A stretch of DNA of 64,000 nt from Candidatus Gastranaerophilales bacterium (lineage in GTDB: Bacteria > Cyanobacteriota > Vampirovibrionia > Gastranaerophilales > Gastranaerophilaceae): positions 1 to 64,000 of the forward strand of contig CALUQO010000004.1 of the NCBI GenBank assembly GCA_944322935.1, given 5' to 3'. The notes below the pieces were generated by a model, which was given only the letters and a program-made list of their open reading frames with translations, did not search any database and was not told the DNA's origin. The translations under genes and the position numbers were made by a program. This document shows positions 42,676-51,151 of this stretch, piece after piece. Each line of letters starts with the position of its first letter. The first letter of the stretch is position 1.

Positions 42676-43950
42676 TCAGGGCAAAGCCTGTTCGATATCT
42701 TCAATTATATCATCAACATCCTCAAGGCCAACAGACAATCGCATAAAATCATCAGAAATACCACAAGCCTTTAACTGTTCATCGTTTAGCTGTCTGTGTG
42801 TGGTCAAACAAGGATATGTTATGATTGAACGAGAATCACCGATATTTGTTGCGTGAATTAAAAGTTTTACATTTTCTATAAAGTATCTGCCGGCTTCACG
42901 TCCGCTCATTCCGTCCCCCTTAATGCCAAAGCTTATTATGGAAGAGGCACCGCGGGGCATATATTTCTGTACAAGAGGATAATATTCGTTGCTCTCAAGC
43001 CCCGGATAATTTACCCACGCAATTTTAGGGTGATTTTCAAGATATTTCGCAACCTTAAGAGCTGTATCGCTTACCCTTTGCATTCTTAAAGGCAGTGTTT
43101 CCAGCCCGAGAAGTGTAAGATACGAATTAAACGGGCTTATGCAGGTACCTAAGTCTCTCAGCAGCTGCCCTCTGGCTTTAACAATATAAGCACTTTCTCC
43201 AAAATCTTTTGTATAACTCAATCCGTGATAACTTTCATCAGGCTCAACAAGTTCATCGAACTTACCCGAAGCTGCCCAGTCAAATTTACCGGAATCTACT
43301 ATTATCCCCCCCATAGAGTTCCCGTGACCCGATATGTATTTTGTCAGGGAATGAACAACAATATCAGCCCCCCATTTTACAGGGCTGCAAAGATACGGAG
43401 AAGGCACCGTATTATCAACAATAAGCGGTATTTTATGCGCGCGGGCAACCTGTGCAACGGGTTCTATATCAGCAACATTTAATTTTGGGTTACCTATCAT
43501 TTCAATAAAAATACATTTTGTTTTATCTGTGATTAATTTTTCGTAATCCCCAGCTTTTTCGCCATTTGCAAAAATTGTATTTATCCCGAGTTTTCTTAAT
43601 GTTGTATTCAAAAGGTTAAAAGTACCGCCGTACAAAGTTGATGAAGCAACCACCTCATCACCTGCTTTTGCAATATTTAATACGGCAAGCGCAGATGCAG
43701 ACTGTCCCGAAGAAACCGCCAAAGCCCCTACTCCGCCTTCTAACGCAGCTATTCTCTCTTCCAAAACCTGTGTTGTCGGGTTAGATATCCTTGTATAAAT
43801 ATCCCCCTGAGCTTTTAGGTCAAACAAATCCGCAGCATATTGCACACTGTCAAAGTCAAAAGCAGTGGTTTGATATATGGGAACAGGTATGCAATGTCTG
43901 TTGTCAGCGGCTTTGTGTGCATATTGAACTGCAATTGTATCAAATTTCAT
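42676..43950 (-). CDS. metY: O-acetylhomoserine sulfhydrylase-type PLP enzyme
   Basis: 424 residues from the second ATG (43950), which is 9 nt from GGAG; the first ATG (43956) would be only 3 nt away. Makes homocysteine from O-acetylhomoserine and sulfide. PLP lysine in VVHSLTKYISGHGNSMGG, plus the Cys/Met-metabolism signatures YTRISNPTTQVLEERIAALEG (as YTRISNPTTQ and onward) and VSSGQSASALAVL. The length (over 420) with the family insertion favours MetY over cystathionine gamma-synthase. Confidence 0.9.
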   Translation of the reverse strand: MKFDTIAVQYAHKAADNRHCIPVPIYQTTAFDFDSVQYAADLFDLKAQGDIYTRISNPTTQVLEERIAALEGGVGALAVSSGQSASALAVLNIAKAGDEVVASSTLYGGTFNLLNTTLRKLGINTIFANGEKAGDYEKLITDKTKCIFIEMIGNPKLNVADIEPVAQVARAHKIPLIVDNTVPSPYLCSPVKWGADIVVHSLTKYISGHGNSMGGIIVDSGKFDWAASGKFDELVEPDESYHGLSYTKDFGESAYIVKARGQLLRDLGTCISPFNSYLTLLGLETLPLRMQRVSDTALKVAKYLENHPKIAWVNYPGLESNEYYPLVQKYMPRGASSIISFGIKGDGMSGREAGRYFIENVKLLIHATNIGDSRSIITYPCLTTHRQLNDEQLKACGISDDFMRLSVGLEDVDDIIEDIEQALP

Positions 43951-43991
43951 CTTCATCTTCTCCGCTACATTTTTATCAGGTTAACTTAAAA

Positions 43992-44405
43992 CTATCCTCT
44001 CAGGTTTTCTTTTATAATATCCGAAACCCAGGGTACATAGCTGTCTTTTCCGCAAATTGCGCTTATAACAAGATACAAAACAAAAACTGTATAAAAAAGC
44101 GTTACAATTGAAAATCCCAATAAAATAGGCGTGTTAAGAAAGAAGGTTATCATACCCAAAATATTTTTCAATATCGGGATATAGCTTAACAGATTCAGTG
44201 CATAACCCAAACCTGTCAGTATGAGCCAAAGAGCAAACGCAATAAAAATGGATTGAAAAATATGATATTTTAAAAACGGGCGTAAATCTTTTTTCATCAA
44301 ATATGCAATTATATAAAAAGCAAGCCCGATAAGCGGCATTATGTATGATGCTGCAGATACAATCCTTTCAAGTACAGAAGGTGATGCGTTTCTTACGTAT
44401 GACAA
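43992..44405 (-). CDS. Tic20/Ycf60-like or DUF4870-like membrane protein
   Basis: 137 residues with four membrane segments (about 17-35, 48-67, 78-98, 104-122) and the cytosolic motif PFLKYHIFQSIFIAFALWL, seen in cyanobacterial Tic20/Ycf60 and DUF4870 proteins. In plastids Tic20 takes part in protein import; the bacterial role is unknown. It lies between the TPR gene and metY on one probable transcript. It is one of the cyanobacterial hints in this window. Confidence 0.7.
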   Translation of the reverse strand: MSYVRNASPSVLERIVSAASYIMPLIGLAFYIIAYLMKKDLRPFLKYHIFQSIFIAFALWLILTGLGYALNLLSYIPILKNILGMITFFLNTPILLGFSIVTLFYTVFVLYLVISAICGKDSYVPWVSDIIKENLRG

Positions 44406-44455
44406 TTTTAATCCCCCCGTGTTTTTATGTTTTTATGTTTTAGTGTTTTAGTAGT

Positions 44456-45532
44456 TTAGGCTGTTGCGCCTTCTTTATTTCTTTCTTTTTTATTGATGTA
44501 TTCCTGCAAAATTTCAATATAAACCAGTTTGTTTTCTATTGATTTATCGTCGCAGCGCAATGCTTTACGGTAGGTATATATCGCGTTAGGCAAATCCTCG
44601 AGCATAAAGTATGTATTGCCGATAAACGAATAAATCTTAGCATCATCAGGACATATTGCAGAGGCCTTTTGATAACATTCAATAGCTTCTTTATACATTT
44701 TTCTGTCAACATAAATATTGCCCAGCAATATATAAGCATTCGGCCTGCTTGGGTCAACAGCAATGGCTTCTTTATACTTGCTTATTGCCATATCGATTCT
44801 GTTTGCATCGGAATATGCAATGGCGTGGCATACATACACCTGATAGGCCTTGTCGTCTATTGCATAGCATTTTTCAAAATATTTGTCCGCATTAGCAAAA
44901 TCTTTTAATGACGCATAACAATTTGCGATACATATCGTTGCTTTAAGGTTAGCCGGCTCCAGCTCGAGCGCATGTTTTAAAGATTTTATTGCCTCTTTAT
45001 ACATATGCATTGACATCTGCGCGCTTGCTTTATTTATATATGTTTCAGGGTCACGAGAATCTGCATTTATAGCTTTGTCGTAATATACAATTGCCGTCAG
45101 ATAATCTTTTTTGTCCTGAAATAAAAGACCTATAGCGTTATATAATGCTGAACTGTCCGGCTCAAGCTCCAGAGCCTTTTCATAATTTTTCATTGCAGGT
45201 TCGAACTCGCCGAGTTCAGCGTATGCATTACCAAGATTCATATAAATAGAAAAACTTTTTGATTCAATTTCCGCAGCTCTTGAGTAGTAATCAATAGATT
45301 TATTAATATCTCTGTAATAAAAATGCAAGCTGCCGGCATTGATAAGAGCCTGAAAATTAAGCGGGTTAACCTTCAGCAGAGATTCATAAACGCCGAGAGC
45401 ATTTTCATAATCAGTTTCTGCAATGTAAATTTTGCCAAGTTCTATATAATTGCTTTCATCAGAAGGGTTTTTAGAAATTTTTTCTATTAACTCATCTTTT
45501 ATATCTTTATCTCTTTTATTTTGAATATCCAT
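44456..45532 (-). CDS. Tetratricopeptide repeat protein
   Basis: 358 residues, almost wholly canonical TPRs, nine or more of about 34 residues (for example YMNLGNAYAELGEFEPAMKN, YEKALELEPDSSALYNAIGL and YRKALRCDDKSIENKLVYIE). No signal peptide, so cytoplasmic. A protein-interaction scaffold whose partner is not evident. First gene of the TPR-Tic20-metY-apt run. Confidence 0.9.
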   Translation of the reverse strand: MDIQNKRDKDIKDELIEKISKNPSDESNYIELGKIYIAETDYENALGVYESLLKVNPLNFQALINAGSLHFYYRDINKSIDYYSRAAEIESKSFSIYMNLGNAYAELGEFEPAMKNYEKALELEPDSSALYNAIGLLFQDKKDYLTAIVYYDKAINADSRDPETYINKASAQMSMHMYKEAIKSLKHALELEPANLKATICIANCYASLKDFANADKYFEKCYAIDDKAYQVYVCHAIAYSDANRIDMAISKYKEAIAVDPSRPNAYILLGNIYVDRKMYKEAIECYQKASAICPDDAKIYSFIGNTYFMLEDLPNAIYTYRKALRCDDKSIENKLVYIEILQEYINKKERNKEGATA

Positions 45533-45637
45533 AACACCTTCTGTTCGTTTACAAATACATTATACGGAAATATTTTACTACAATATTTAAAAAAGTGGAA
45601 TTATTTAATCCGGTGTCGTCTTCCCGTCCATTAAGAC

Positions 45638-45666
45638 TTGACAAACAGACAATTGGGGTAAATAAT
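45638..45666 (+). promoter_or_regulatory. Promoter of antisense RNA 1
   Basis: TTGACA (45638-45643), a 17-nt spacer, AATAAT (45661-45666). The same two boxes and spacing recur at 46070-46098. Confidence 0.65.
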
Positions 45667-45672
45667 ATTCAT

Positions 45673-45782
45673 GTAGGGGGAAGCCCTAAAGAAATCTGAC
45701 TTCCTTAGAGCTTCACTTAGTACCCTATGATTTTAGGATTTTAGAAAAAGCTCCAAGAGTTCCAGCTCTGGGGCTTTTTCTT
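45673..45782 (+). ncRNA. Putative antisense RNA 1
   Basis: Predicted transcript of about 110 nt from the TTGACA promoter to a terminator (arms 45745-45759 and 45766-45779, then CTTTTTCTTT). It can fold by pairing TAGGG (45674-45678) with CCCTA (45723-45727) and GGAAG (45679-45683) with CTTCC (45700-45704). Its 3' half is antisense to the last ~50 nt of the small ORF at 45733-45831. Confidence 0.55.
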
Positions 45783-45831
45783 TATATTGTTCAATTAAAA
45801 AATCAAACAATAAGAAAACGCCTAAACTCAT
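45733..45831 (-). CDS. Small toxin-like ORF 1 (32 residues)
   Basis: ATG 45831 is preceded by AAAGGAGGTGATTAAT, a near-perfect anti-16S match with good spacing. The peptide begins MSLGVFLLFDFLIEQY, a short hydrophobic helix interrupted by Asp, followed by an acidic/Leu-rich tail ending FLKS. It has its own TAGACA/TAGAAT promoter and a ~70-nt leader that can hide the SD, and is opposed by antisense RNA 1. These are the organisational marks of type I toxin-antitoxin pairs. The peptide is less clearly membrane-active than its neighbour and could be degenerate. Confidence 0.55.
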   Translation of the reverse strand: MSLGVFLLFDFLIEQYKEKAPELELLELFLKS

Positions 45832-45838
45832 ATTAATC

Positions 45839-45885
45839 ACCTCCTTTCGACCGCTTTCTTAGTAAAATGCGTGTGTCGCGGAGGT
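45839..45885 (-). promoter_or_regulatory. SD-sequestering leader hairpin, module 1
   Basis: In the leftward mRNA, ACCTCC (45885-45880) can pair with the SD GGAGGT (45844-45839), extended by CGAC with GTCG (45878-45875 with 45851-45848). The full RNA would therefore be translationally silent until processed. Confidence 0.55.
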
Positions 45886-45907
45886 TTGTGGTACTTACCC
45901 TGAGATT

Positions 45908-45936
45908 ATTCTATTACACCGTCTTTTGATTGTCTA
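45908..45936 (-). promoter_or_regulatory. Promoter of small ORF 1
   Basis: Minus-strand TAGACA (45936-45931), a 17-nt spacer, TAGAAT (45913-45908). Predicted start about 45901. The same design (TAGACA-17-TAAAAT) drives small ORF 2. Confidence 0.6.
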
Positions 45937-46069
45937 CAAAACCTTTTTCTATCATTTAAATTTCTTATATTAAATATTCACAAAAATATAACCCGAAATT
46001 ATAAACTTAGGGTACGTTATTAATGATTGTATTTTCATTCATTCCTCACAAAATTTAGACGTCTTAGAC

Positions 46070-46098
46070 TTGACAAGCGTGAGGTTATAATAAATAAT
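46070..46098 (+). promoter_or_regulatory. Promoter of antisense RNA 2
   Basis: TTGACA (46070-46075), a 17-nt spacer, AATAAT (46093-46098), preceded like copy 1 by 'gact'. Confidence 0.62.
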
Positions 46099-46103
46099 GT
46101 ATT

Positions 46104-46186
46104 TACAGGGTGGCAGTTGTCCAAGCTGCCGAATGCCTTGTACGAGGTTAACGGTTCTTATCTTTTCGGGTAAGAGCCGTTTTTCA
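46104..46186 (+). ncRNA. Putative antisense RNA 2
   Basis: About 80 nt. It starts near ACAGGGTGGCAG, with a GGCAG...CTGCC hairpin (around 46113-46135). It ends at a terminator with arms 46150-46160 and 46171-46181 (one G-U pair) plus a U-run. The terminator and following bases are antisense to the 3' end of the small ORF at 46158-46238. Confidence 0.55.
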
Positions 46187-46238
46187 ATATGAATAGAATC
46201 AATAACACTAATATTAGAGTTAAATTGATATTTTCCAT
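46158..46238 (-). CDS. Small toxin-like membrane peptide 2 (26 residues)
   Basis: ATG 46238 with the SD AAAGGGGG upstream. The peptide is one hydrophobic helix, NLTLILVLLILFIL, between a short polar N-terminus and a basic end (KNGSYPKR). That is the classic form of type I toxins, which damage or depolarise the membrane. Its promoter (TAGACA/TAAAAT), ~87-nt leader with SD masking, and opposed antisense RNA repeat the pattern of module 1. Confidence 0.6.
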   Translation of the reverse strand: MENINLTLILVLLILFILKNGSYPKR

Positions 46239-46242
46239 ATCA

Positions 46243-46311
46243 GCCCCCTTTCTAGCGGGAACCAACCCGAGGTTAACAATATAATTGTCGGCGGTTCTTT
46301 GTAGAAAAGGC
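46243..46311 (-). promoter_or_regulatory. SD-sequestering leader pairing, module 2
   Basis: In the leftward mRNA, GCCTTTTCTA (46311-46302) can pair with TAGAAAGGGGGC (46254-46243): six bp TTTCTA/TAGAAA plus GCC/GGC around a small internal loop. This covers the SD. Confidence 0.5.
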
Positions 46312-46331
46312 ATCGTTTACCCTGCAGGCTT

Positions 46332-46360
46332 ATTTTACTATAACCCGCACGGAGTGTCTA
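46332..46360 (-). promoter_or_regulatory. Promoter of small ORF 2
   Basis: Minus-strand TAGACA (46360-46355), a 17-nt spacer, TAAAAT (46337-46332). CAGGGTAA follows near the predicted start in both modules. Confidence 0.6.
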
Positions 46361-46453
46361 TTATTCAATGTCTAACGATGATATATCAATAACTTTATCG
46401 CTATAGCTGTAATCAATTTCAATCAAATTTTAACACTTCAATATACAGCATTA

Positions 46454-46819
46454 ATGAAAACCAACCATGAATTAACCAGACGAATCGATAAGCTTCTCGA
46501 ACTCTGCGAAAGCTTGTCAGAACGCTATTTAGAGCTACCCGATGAAAAAAAGAGACAACTGCTAAAAATCATCTGCTCGAACTTTTTTTATAGTGACTCA
46601 AAGCTAAGCATAGACGTAAAAAGCGCCTTTGCGGCGCTCTTCAAATTCGTCATTTTTGAAAATGGCTCCTCGGGTGGGACTGTCTTGCTCGGCGGCGTTA
46701 AACGGCAATTCCGTGTTTTTGTTTCTGTGTTTTCAACACAAAACAAAAACACTCCAGCCTCTGCCGCCTCGCGCTCGAACCTCAAGCAGGTTCTCGTCCT
46801 CACCCTCGATAAAGCATAA
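46454..46819 (+). pseudogene. C-terminal remnant of a large serine recombinase
   Basis: The first ~65 codons read like the end of a large serine recombinase: coiled-coil LCESLSERYLELPDEKKRQL, LKIICSNFFYSDSKLSIDVK, SAFAALFKF. The catalytic and zinc domains are missing, and no SD precedes the ATG. After about 46660 the frame runs on through repeat-like sequence. This indicates an integrated element that has largely been lost. Confidence 0.6.
46666..46681. repeat. att-like duplicate of the tRNA-Asn 3' end
   Basis: CTCCTCGGGTGGGACT here equals 46854-46869, which is the 3' end of the tRNA-Asn gene plus one base. The copies are 188 bp apart and in the same orientation. Duplicated tRNA ends are a usual mark of site-specific integration. 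Confidence 0.55.
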
Positions 46820-46847
46820 AAAAAGATGACCTGCGTCATCTTTTTTT
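46818..46847. terminator. Bidirectional terminator between recombinase remnant and tRNA
   Basis: Perfect 13-bp stem AAAAAAAGATGAC/GTCATCTTTTTTT with loop CTGC. Usable by the rightward remnant and by the leftward tRNA gene. Confidence 0.85.
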
Positions 46848-46854
46848 TAAATTC

Positions 46855-46925
<71 letters not shown>

Positions 46926-46960
46926 ATAACTCAGAGGTCTTTTAAAAACCTTGTAGAATT

Positions 46961-46988
46961 ATTATAACAAAACAATTTTTCTTGTAAA
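46961..46988 (-). promoter_or_regulatory. Promoter of tRNA-Asn
   Basis: Minus-strand TTTACA (46988-46983), a 16-nt spacer, TATAAT (46966-46961), about 35 nt before the mature tRNA. Confidence 0.65.
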
Positions 46989-47146
46989 CACCTTTTTAAG
47001 AAAAAGTTTTTTTCTGCCTGAAAGTCCCGGTATCATGGTTTTTTGGATTATTGTAAACAAATCTTAAACACATGCTCTAATTTCGGGCAATTTTTACGTC
47101 AATATATACTTTATATATATGTAAGAGAAAATAAGAGAGAATAAAC

Positions 47147-47212
47147 ATGAAAGCATTGTTGGTAAGATTTTTAAACAGAAACAAAAGATTCAGCCCCGCC
47201 GATTTAATTTAA
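47147..47212 (+). CDS. Possible 21-residue basic leader-like peptide
   Basis: ATG AAA GCA onwards, ending PADLI, with AGAGAGAA about 6 nt upstream. The peptide is basic (VRFLNRNKRF). It lies about 65 bp before the DUF3137 gene on the same strand and could be a leader or a short independent ORF. Weak evidence. Confidence 0.3.
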   Translation: MKALLVRFLNRNKRFSPADLI

Positions 47213-47278
47213 ACTGATTTTGATTTTACTGTAAACCGAGGATTTTATAAATAACAGAAACCGCTATAATTTTGTATT

Positions 47279-48442
47279 ATGAGCGGTTTAAATTGTTTAA
47301 AAAAGACAAAAACAGAATTAATACAAGAATTTAAGCAGTTTTATTACCAAAAGGCTGCACCGCTGCTTCCAGATTACGAAGCCAAAAGAGGCAAAGAAAA
47401 ATATAATTTATATCTGTTTAATGCTATTGTTCTTGGATTTATTATTCTTGCATTATTTCACTTTTCACAAATCATGGTTTGTATAGGGGGCGCTCTTATA
47501 TTTATAAGCTTTTTTGCGTTAATTCTGCTCAATCCCCAAAATAAAGCTTTTGTAATCAACTCTGATTATGAAATGGTGATAAAAGAAAAGTTGATGCCTG
47601 AGTTTTTGTCTTTATTCGGAAATTTCAGCTGGAGCAAATATGTAGTAAAAGATATAAGAGGTATCTTTAAAAAGTTTAAAACCCTAAAGATATTTCCGAT
47701 TACTCATCTTTTTGCATTTGATGACTTAATCCTTGGCGAATACGGCGGCATCAATTTAAAACTGTACGAAATAAGAACCGGTTTCAGGGCAATTAATCTC
47801 CCGATTGTTCTTATGTTTGTTATTATTCTTTGTATTGTTGCTCCGATTTATTTTACAATTTTATTTTCTATCAATAGTTTTATAATGAATTTGGTGTCAA
47901 TCTTTAATAAGAATCTGGGCGATGCATTGTTTCTTATATTTCAGGCATTGATTTTTGTTTTTCCGCCTATATTGGCAATAATTTATGCAATACGTACGGC
48001 TGCTATCAGGTGCCTTATGGCAGAATTTGAAATACCTAAAAATTTCAGCGGCAATACCTGCATATACGAAAAGGCAGCTACTGCTAAAAAATTAATTTTT
48101 AAAAGCAAAAATGGTATGGAGCCTGTACACCTTGAAGATATCAAATTTTCCGAATTATACAATGTATTTTCAACAGATCAGATAGAAGCCCGTTATCTTT
48201 TAACAACCGCTTTTATTGAACGATTTTTGAATATAAAAACAGCTTTTAAGGCTGACTATATAAGAGCAGAGTTTTCGAATAACAAGCTTATCCTTGTCAT
48301 AGGAGTAAGCAAAGACCTTTTTGCAATGGGAAATGTATCTAAAAAAACGACCGGCAAAACTTTTGTCGAGCTTTTTGAAGAACTTTATTCAGTTCTGGAA
48401 CTTATTGACACATTAAAATTAAACCAAAAAACAGGTCTTTAG
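47279..48442 (+). CDS. DUF3137 family membrane protein
   Basis: 387 residues. Membrane pair near the N-terminus (about 45-85) and another near 180-240. The C-terminal portion has the DUF3137 hallmark FSTDQIEARYLLTTAFIERF and a terminal KDLFAMG stretch; EDIKFSELYNVF precedes it. Members are widespread but uncharacterised integral membrane proteins. The stop converges with mutS2 by 4 bp. Confidence 0.82.
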   Translation: MSGLNCLKKTKTELIQEFKQFYYQKAAPLLPDYEAKRGKEKYNLYLFNAIVLGFIILALFHFSQIMVCIGGALIFISFFALILLNPQNKAFVINSDYEMVIKEKLMPEFLSLFGNFSWSKYVVKDIRGIFKKFKTLKIFPITHLFAFDDLILGEYGGINLKLYEIRTGFRAINLPIVLMFVIILCIVAPIYFTILFSINSFIMNLVSIFNKNLGDALFLIFQALIFVFPPILAIIYAIRTAAIRCLMAEFEIPKNFSGNTCIYEKAATAKKLIFKSKNGMEPVHLEDIKFSELYNVFSTDQIEARYLLTTAFIERFLNIKTAFKADYIRAEFSNNKLILVIGVSKDLFAMGNVSKKTTGKTFVELFEELYSVLELIDTLKLNQKTGL

Positions 48443-50808
48443 TTTAAATCCACAATCGTTACCCCGTTGCCGCCCTCGGTGTCATCACCCTGACGGAACT
48501 TTGCCACATAGGGCGAGTCGTTTAAATAATCCCTTATTGCCGTTCTAAGCTGACCGGTACCGTGCCCGTGCACAATTTCCACATAAGGAAGATTGACCAT
48601 AGATGCTTTGTCCAAGAACAAATCCAGCTCCGTTAAAGCATCATCCACCCTGTAGCCTCTAAGGTCAATTTTTGGCGACATGTTTGTGCGCTGCACGGAA
48701 ACCCTTGAGGAACTTATAATTATCTTCTTTTTGATAATATCCTTCTGACGTTTTAAGTTTTTTGCAAGCTTTTTAACGTTAATGGTAGACTTGAGCTGCC
48801 CGACAAGCACCTGCAGGTTACCGTTTTTGTCGGGAAGTGATTCTATTACAACATCCTGATCAAGCCCTCTTATTATTGCTTTGGCGCCTATTTGTATATC
48901 CTCGGGTTTAAGTTCCTCGTATTTCACATCCACCTGCTCAAACTCTTTTGCCAGCGCTTTCGCTGCTTTTGAACCTTTTTGCGAAAGCTTTTTGTAAGAG
49001 TTTATGGCGTTTTCTTTTGTCTTGTGGTGGTTGAGGTTTTCAAGCACCTTTTTAATCTGGCCTTTTGCCTCCTGCAAATTGTCCTCGTAACGGCGTTTGT
49101 AGTCTTTAAGGGTTTTCCTTTTTTGCGAATTTAAGTTTTCCAAAAGCTCGGAATACTCTTTATACTTGGCTTCCGATTTCGTTTTGAGCTTTTGTGCTTC
49201 CTCTGTCAAAGAGTTAAGCTCCGAGTATTTTGCCTGCAAGTCCTCAAGAATTTTAGATTCTTCCGTTCTTTCCGACTCGTAATTTTGTTTTGCTTTTTCG
49301 ATAATATCGGCGCTGATACCGAAGTTTTGTGCTATTGCAAAAGCGTTTGAGGCACCGGGGACACCTATTCTGAGTTTATAAGTCGGCTTAAGCGACTGCG
49401 CATCAAAGTCTACGGAAGCGTTTTGAAACAGCGGATTGTTAAACGGCAGCGATTTTAACTCGTTAAAGTGCGTGGTAATCAATGACAGAGCGCCCTTTTC
49501 AATAAAAGCTTCCATAACGGCTTTTGCAAGGCTTGCACCTTCTTTGGGGTCAGTACCGGCTGCAATTTCGTCTATCAAAATAAATGTGTCGCTGTCAGCG
49601 TTTTCCAAAATTTCTTTTATATTTTTTACGTGCGAAGAAAATGTGGACAAGCTCTGTACAATGCTCTGGTCGTCGCCGATTTCTGCAAACAGTTTTTTAA
49701 ACGGGTAAACCCTTGCGCTGAAACAAGGTATATGAAGCCCTGCACGTGTCATTGCTATTGCAAGCGCCACTGTTTTTAATACAACTGTCTTTCCGCCTGC
49801 GTTGGAACCCGTGATAATAATAGATTTGTAAGGCTTGCCTATGGAAAAATCGTTTTCCACCACCTTATCAAGTATCGAAAGCAGCACGGGGTTTTTCATT
49901 GATTTAAGCTCAATCAGCGGCTCCGACACAACCTGCGGCTCGCAAGCATCTATGCTCGTTGAATATTGAGCTTTTGCAAAGATAAAATCAAGTTCAATAA
50001 GACTGTGATAAGAGGTCTCTATTTCACCGCAGTGCCCCGCCATTATTGCTGAAAGCTCTTTTAAAATGCGCTGTATTTCCGCTTCAATTGAAATTTCAAT
50101 TTCTCTTAACCTGTTGTTTATGCCTACGACCTGTTTCGGCTCAATAAAGTATGTCTGCCCCGATTGTGAAATATCGTGCACAATCCCCGGAACTTTGTTT
50201 TTGGATTCCGCTTTAACCTGAAAAACTATTCTTCCGTCACGCAGGGTATACACTGTATCTTGCAGACATGCGGTAAACGTTGAACTTTTCATCAAATCCG
50301 CTACCGTCATTTTTAAGTTTTCAGAGGTATCACGTTTTGAACAAAACAGGGCTTTTAACTCGGGGGATGCGGACTCCTTTATGTTAAAAGAGGAATCAAA
50401 AATTTCTTCAACCATTGCCTCAATTTCAGGCAAAGGGAAAAGCCTGTGTACAAAATTGAACAGCTCCGGCTCGTCTTGAGCGTATTTGTGCAAGAATGAA
50501 GAAAATTTTCTTGCCGACACAATCACGTCAAATACGGATTGGATATCTTCAACACCGAGCGTAATCTTTTTTTTCAAAATGCCGATTATATCTGTTATGT
50601 CGCACAAATTTCCGACCGGCACCGTGCTGTCGCTTAGCCTGTATGCATTTTGCGCCTGAGTAGTCAGCTTTTGATTCAGGATAATCTCATTTATATCCGT
50701 ACTCAAGGCCGTTTCCAGACAGCGTTTTTTGCCCGGATTGCTCTGGGCAAACGTGCTTAAAATTTCAAGCACCTTATCAAATTCTATTGTAGTTAACGCT
50801 TTATCCAC
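48439..50808 (-). CDS. mutS2: Endonuclease MutS2
   Basis: 789 residues, full length. MutS-like ATPase core with Walker A TGSNAGGKT (about residue 335), Walker B TFILIDEIAAGTDPKEG, a long coiled coil (about 515-620), and a C-terminal Smr nuclease domain (IDLRGYRVDDAL and EIVHGHGTGQLR). MutS2 acts on branched DNA to restrain recombination or on collided ribosomes. The mismatch-recognition domain of MutS is absent, as expected. Confidence 0.95.
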   Translation of the reverse strand: MDKALTTIEFDKVLEILSTFAQSNPGKKRCLETALSTDINEIILNQKLTTQAQNAYRLSDSTVPVGNLCDITDIIGILKKKITLGVEDIQSVFDVIVSARKFSSFLHKYAQDEPELFNFVHRLFPLPEIEAMVEEIFDSSFNIKESASPELKALFCSKRDTSENLKMTVADLMKSSTFTACLQDTVYTLRDGRIVFQVKAESKNKVPGIVHDISQSGQTYFIEPKQVVGINNRLREIEISIEAEIQRILKELSAIMAGHCGEIETSYHSLIELDFIFAKAQYSTSIDACEPQVVSEPLIELKSMKNPVLLSILDKVVENDFSIGKPYKSIIITGSNAGGKTVVLKTVALAIAMTRAGLHIPCFSARVYPFKKLFAEIGDDQSIVQSLSTFSSHVKNIKEILENADSDTFILIDEIAAGTDPKEGASLAKAVMEAFIEKGALSLITTHFNELKSLPFNNPLFQNASVDFDAQSLKPTYKLRIGVPGASNAFAIAQNFGISADIIEKAKQNYESERTEESKILEDLQAKYSELNSLTEEAQKLKTKSEAKYKEYSELLENLNSQKRKTLKDYKRRYEDNLQEAKGQIKKVLENLNHHKTKENAINSYKKLSQKGSKAAKALAKEFEQVDVKYEELKPEDIQIGAKAIIRGLDQDVVIESLPDKNGNLQVLVGQLKSTINVKKLAKNLKRQKDIIKKKIIISSSRVSVQRTNMSPKIDLRGYRVDDALTELDLFLDKASMVNLPYVEIVHGHGTGQLRTAIRDYLNDSPYVAKFRQGDDTEGGNGVTIVDLN

Positions 50809-51151
50809 AAGATTGATTTTAGCACAAAAGAATATTTCATATAGTTGACCTGCCGTGCGTAATGATTAGACAACAAGCAAATATGAACCTGTCTTTGCAA
50901 ATATGTTTTGCATCTTTTATAAAGATAAAACAGATAACTTCATGTTCAGAGCCGCAGGGTAGACTTTAGTCTACCTTTAACACAATCGTTAACATGTGAG
51001 CAAAAAACATGCTGCCATTGCGCAGCGTCAGGCTTTTGCAGGCATGTGACAATATTATTAAAGACAAACTAAAATCTGCCGCAGCGCCGGTCAAATGGAT
51101 TATAAATTTAAGAAAGTTTTTTTGTTATAATTTTTTTAAAGAGGAGAAACT
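50809..51151. other. Divergent intergenic region with an 18-bp palindrome
   Basis: About 340 bp between mutS2 and the polyprenyl synthase. GGTAGACT (50958-50965), TT, AGTCTACC (50968-50975) is a perfect inverted repeat. TATAAT at 51126-51131 probably serves the synthase gene. No ORF with an SD is seen. Confidence 0.5.

Larger units (their letters stand above)
45533..46453. other. Gene-poor accessory stretch with two small-ORF/antisense modules
   Basis: About 920 bp containing no ORF over 40 codons that looks real, but two copies of the same arrangement. Each has a leftward small ORF with strong SD and TAGACA-17-nt -10 promoter, opposed by a rightward TTGACA-17-nt-AATAAT promoter whose transcript ends at a hairpin inside the small ORF. 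The parts are listed separately. Confidence 0.65.

Noticed and set aside
45673-45782. Interpreting the RNA as 6S or SRP RNA
   Set aside because: It is about 110 nt, lacks the long bulged duplex of 6S RNA and the GGAAG-type SRP tetraloop context, and lies antisense to a small ORF with a second similar copy nearby.
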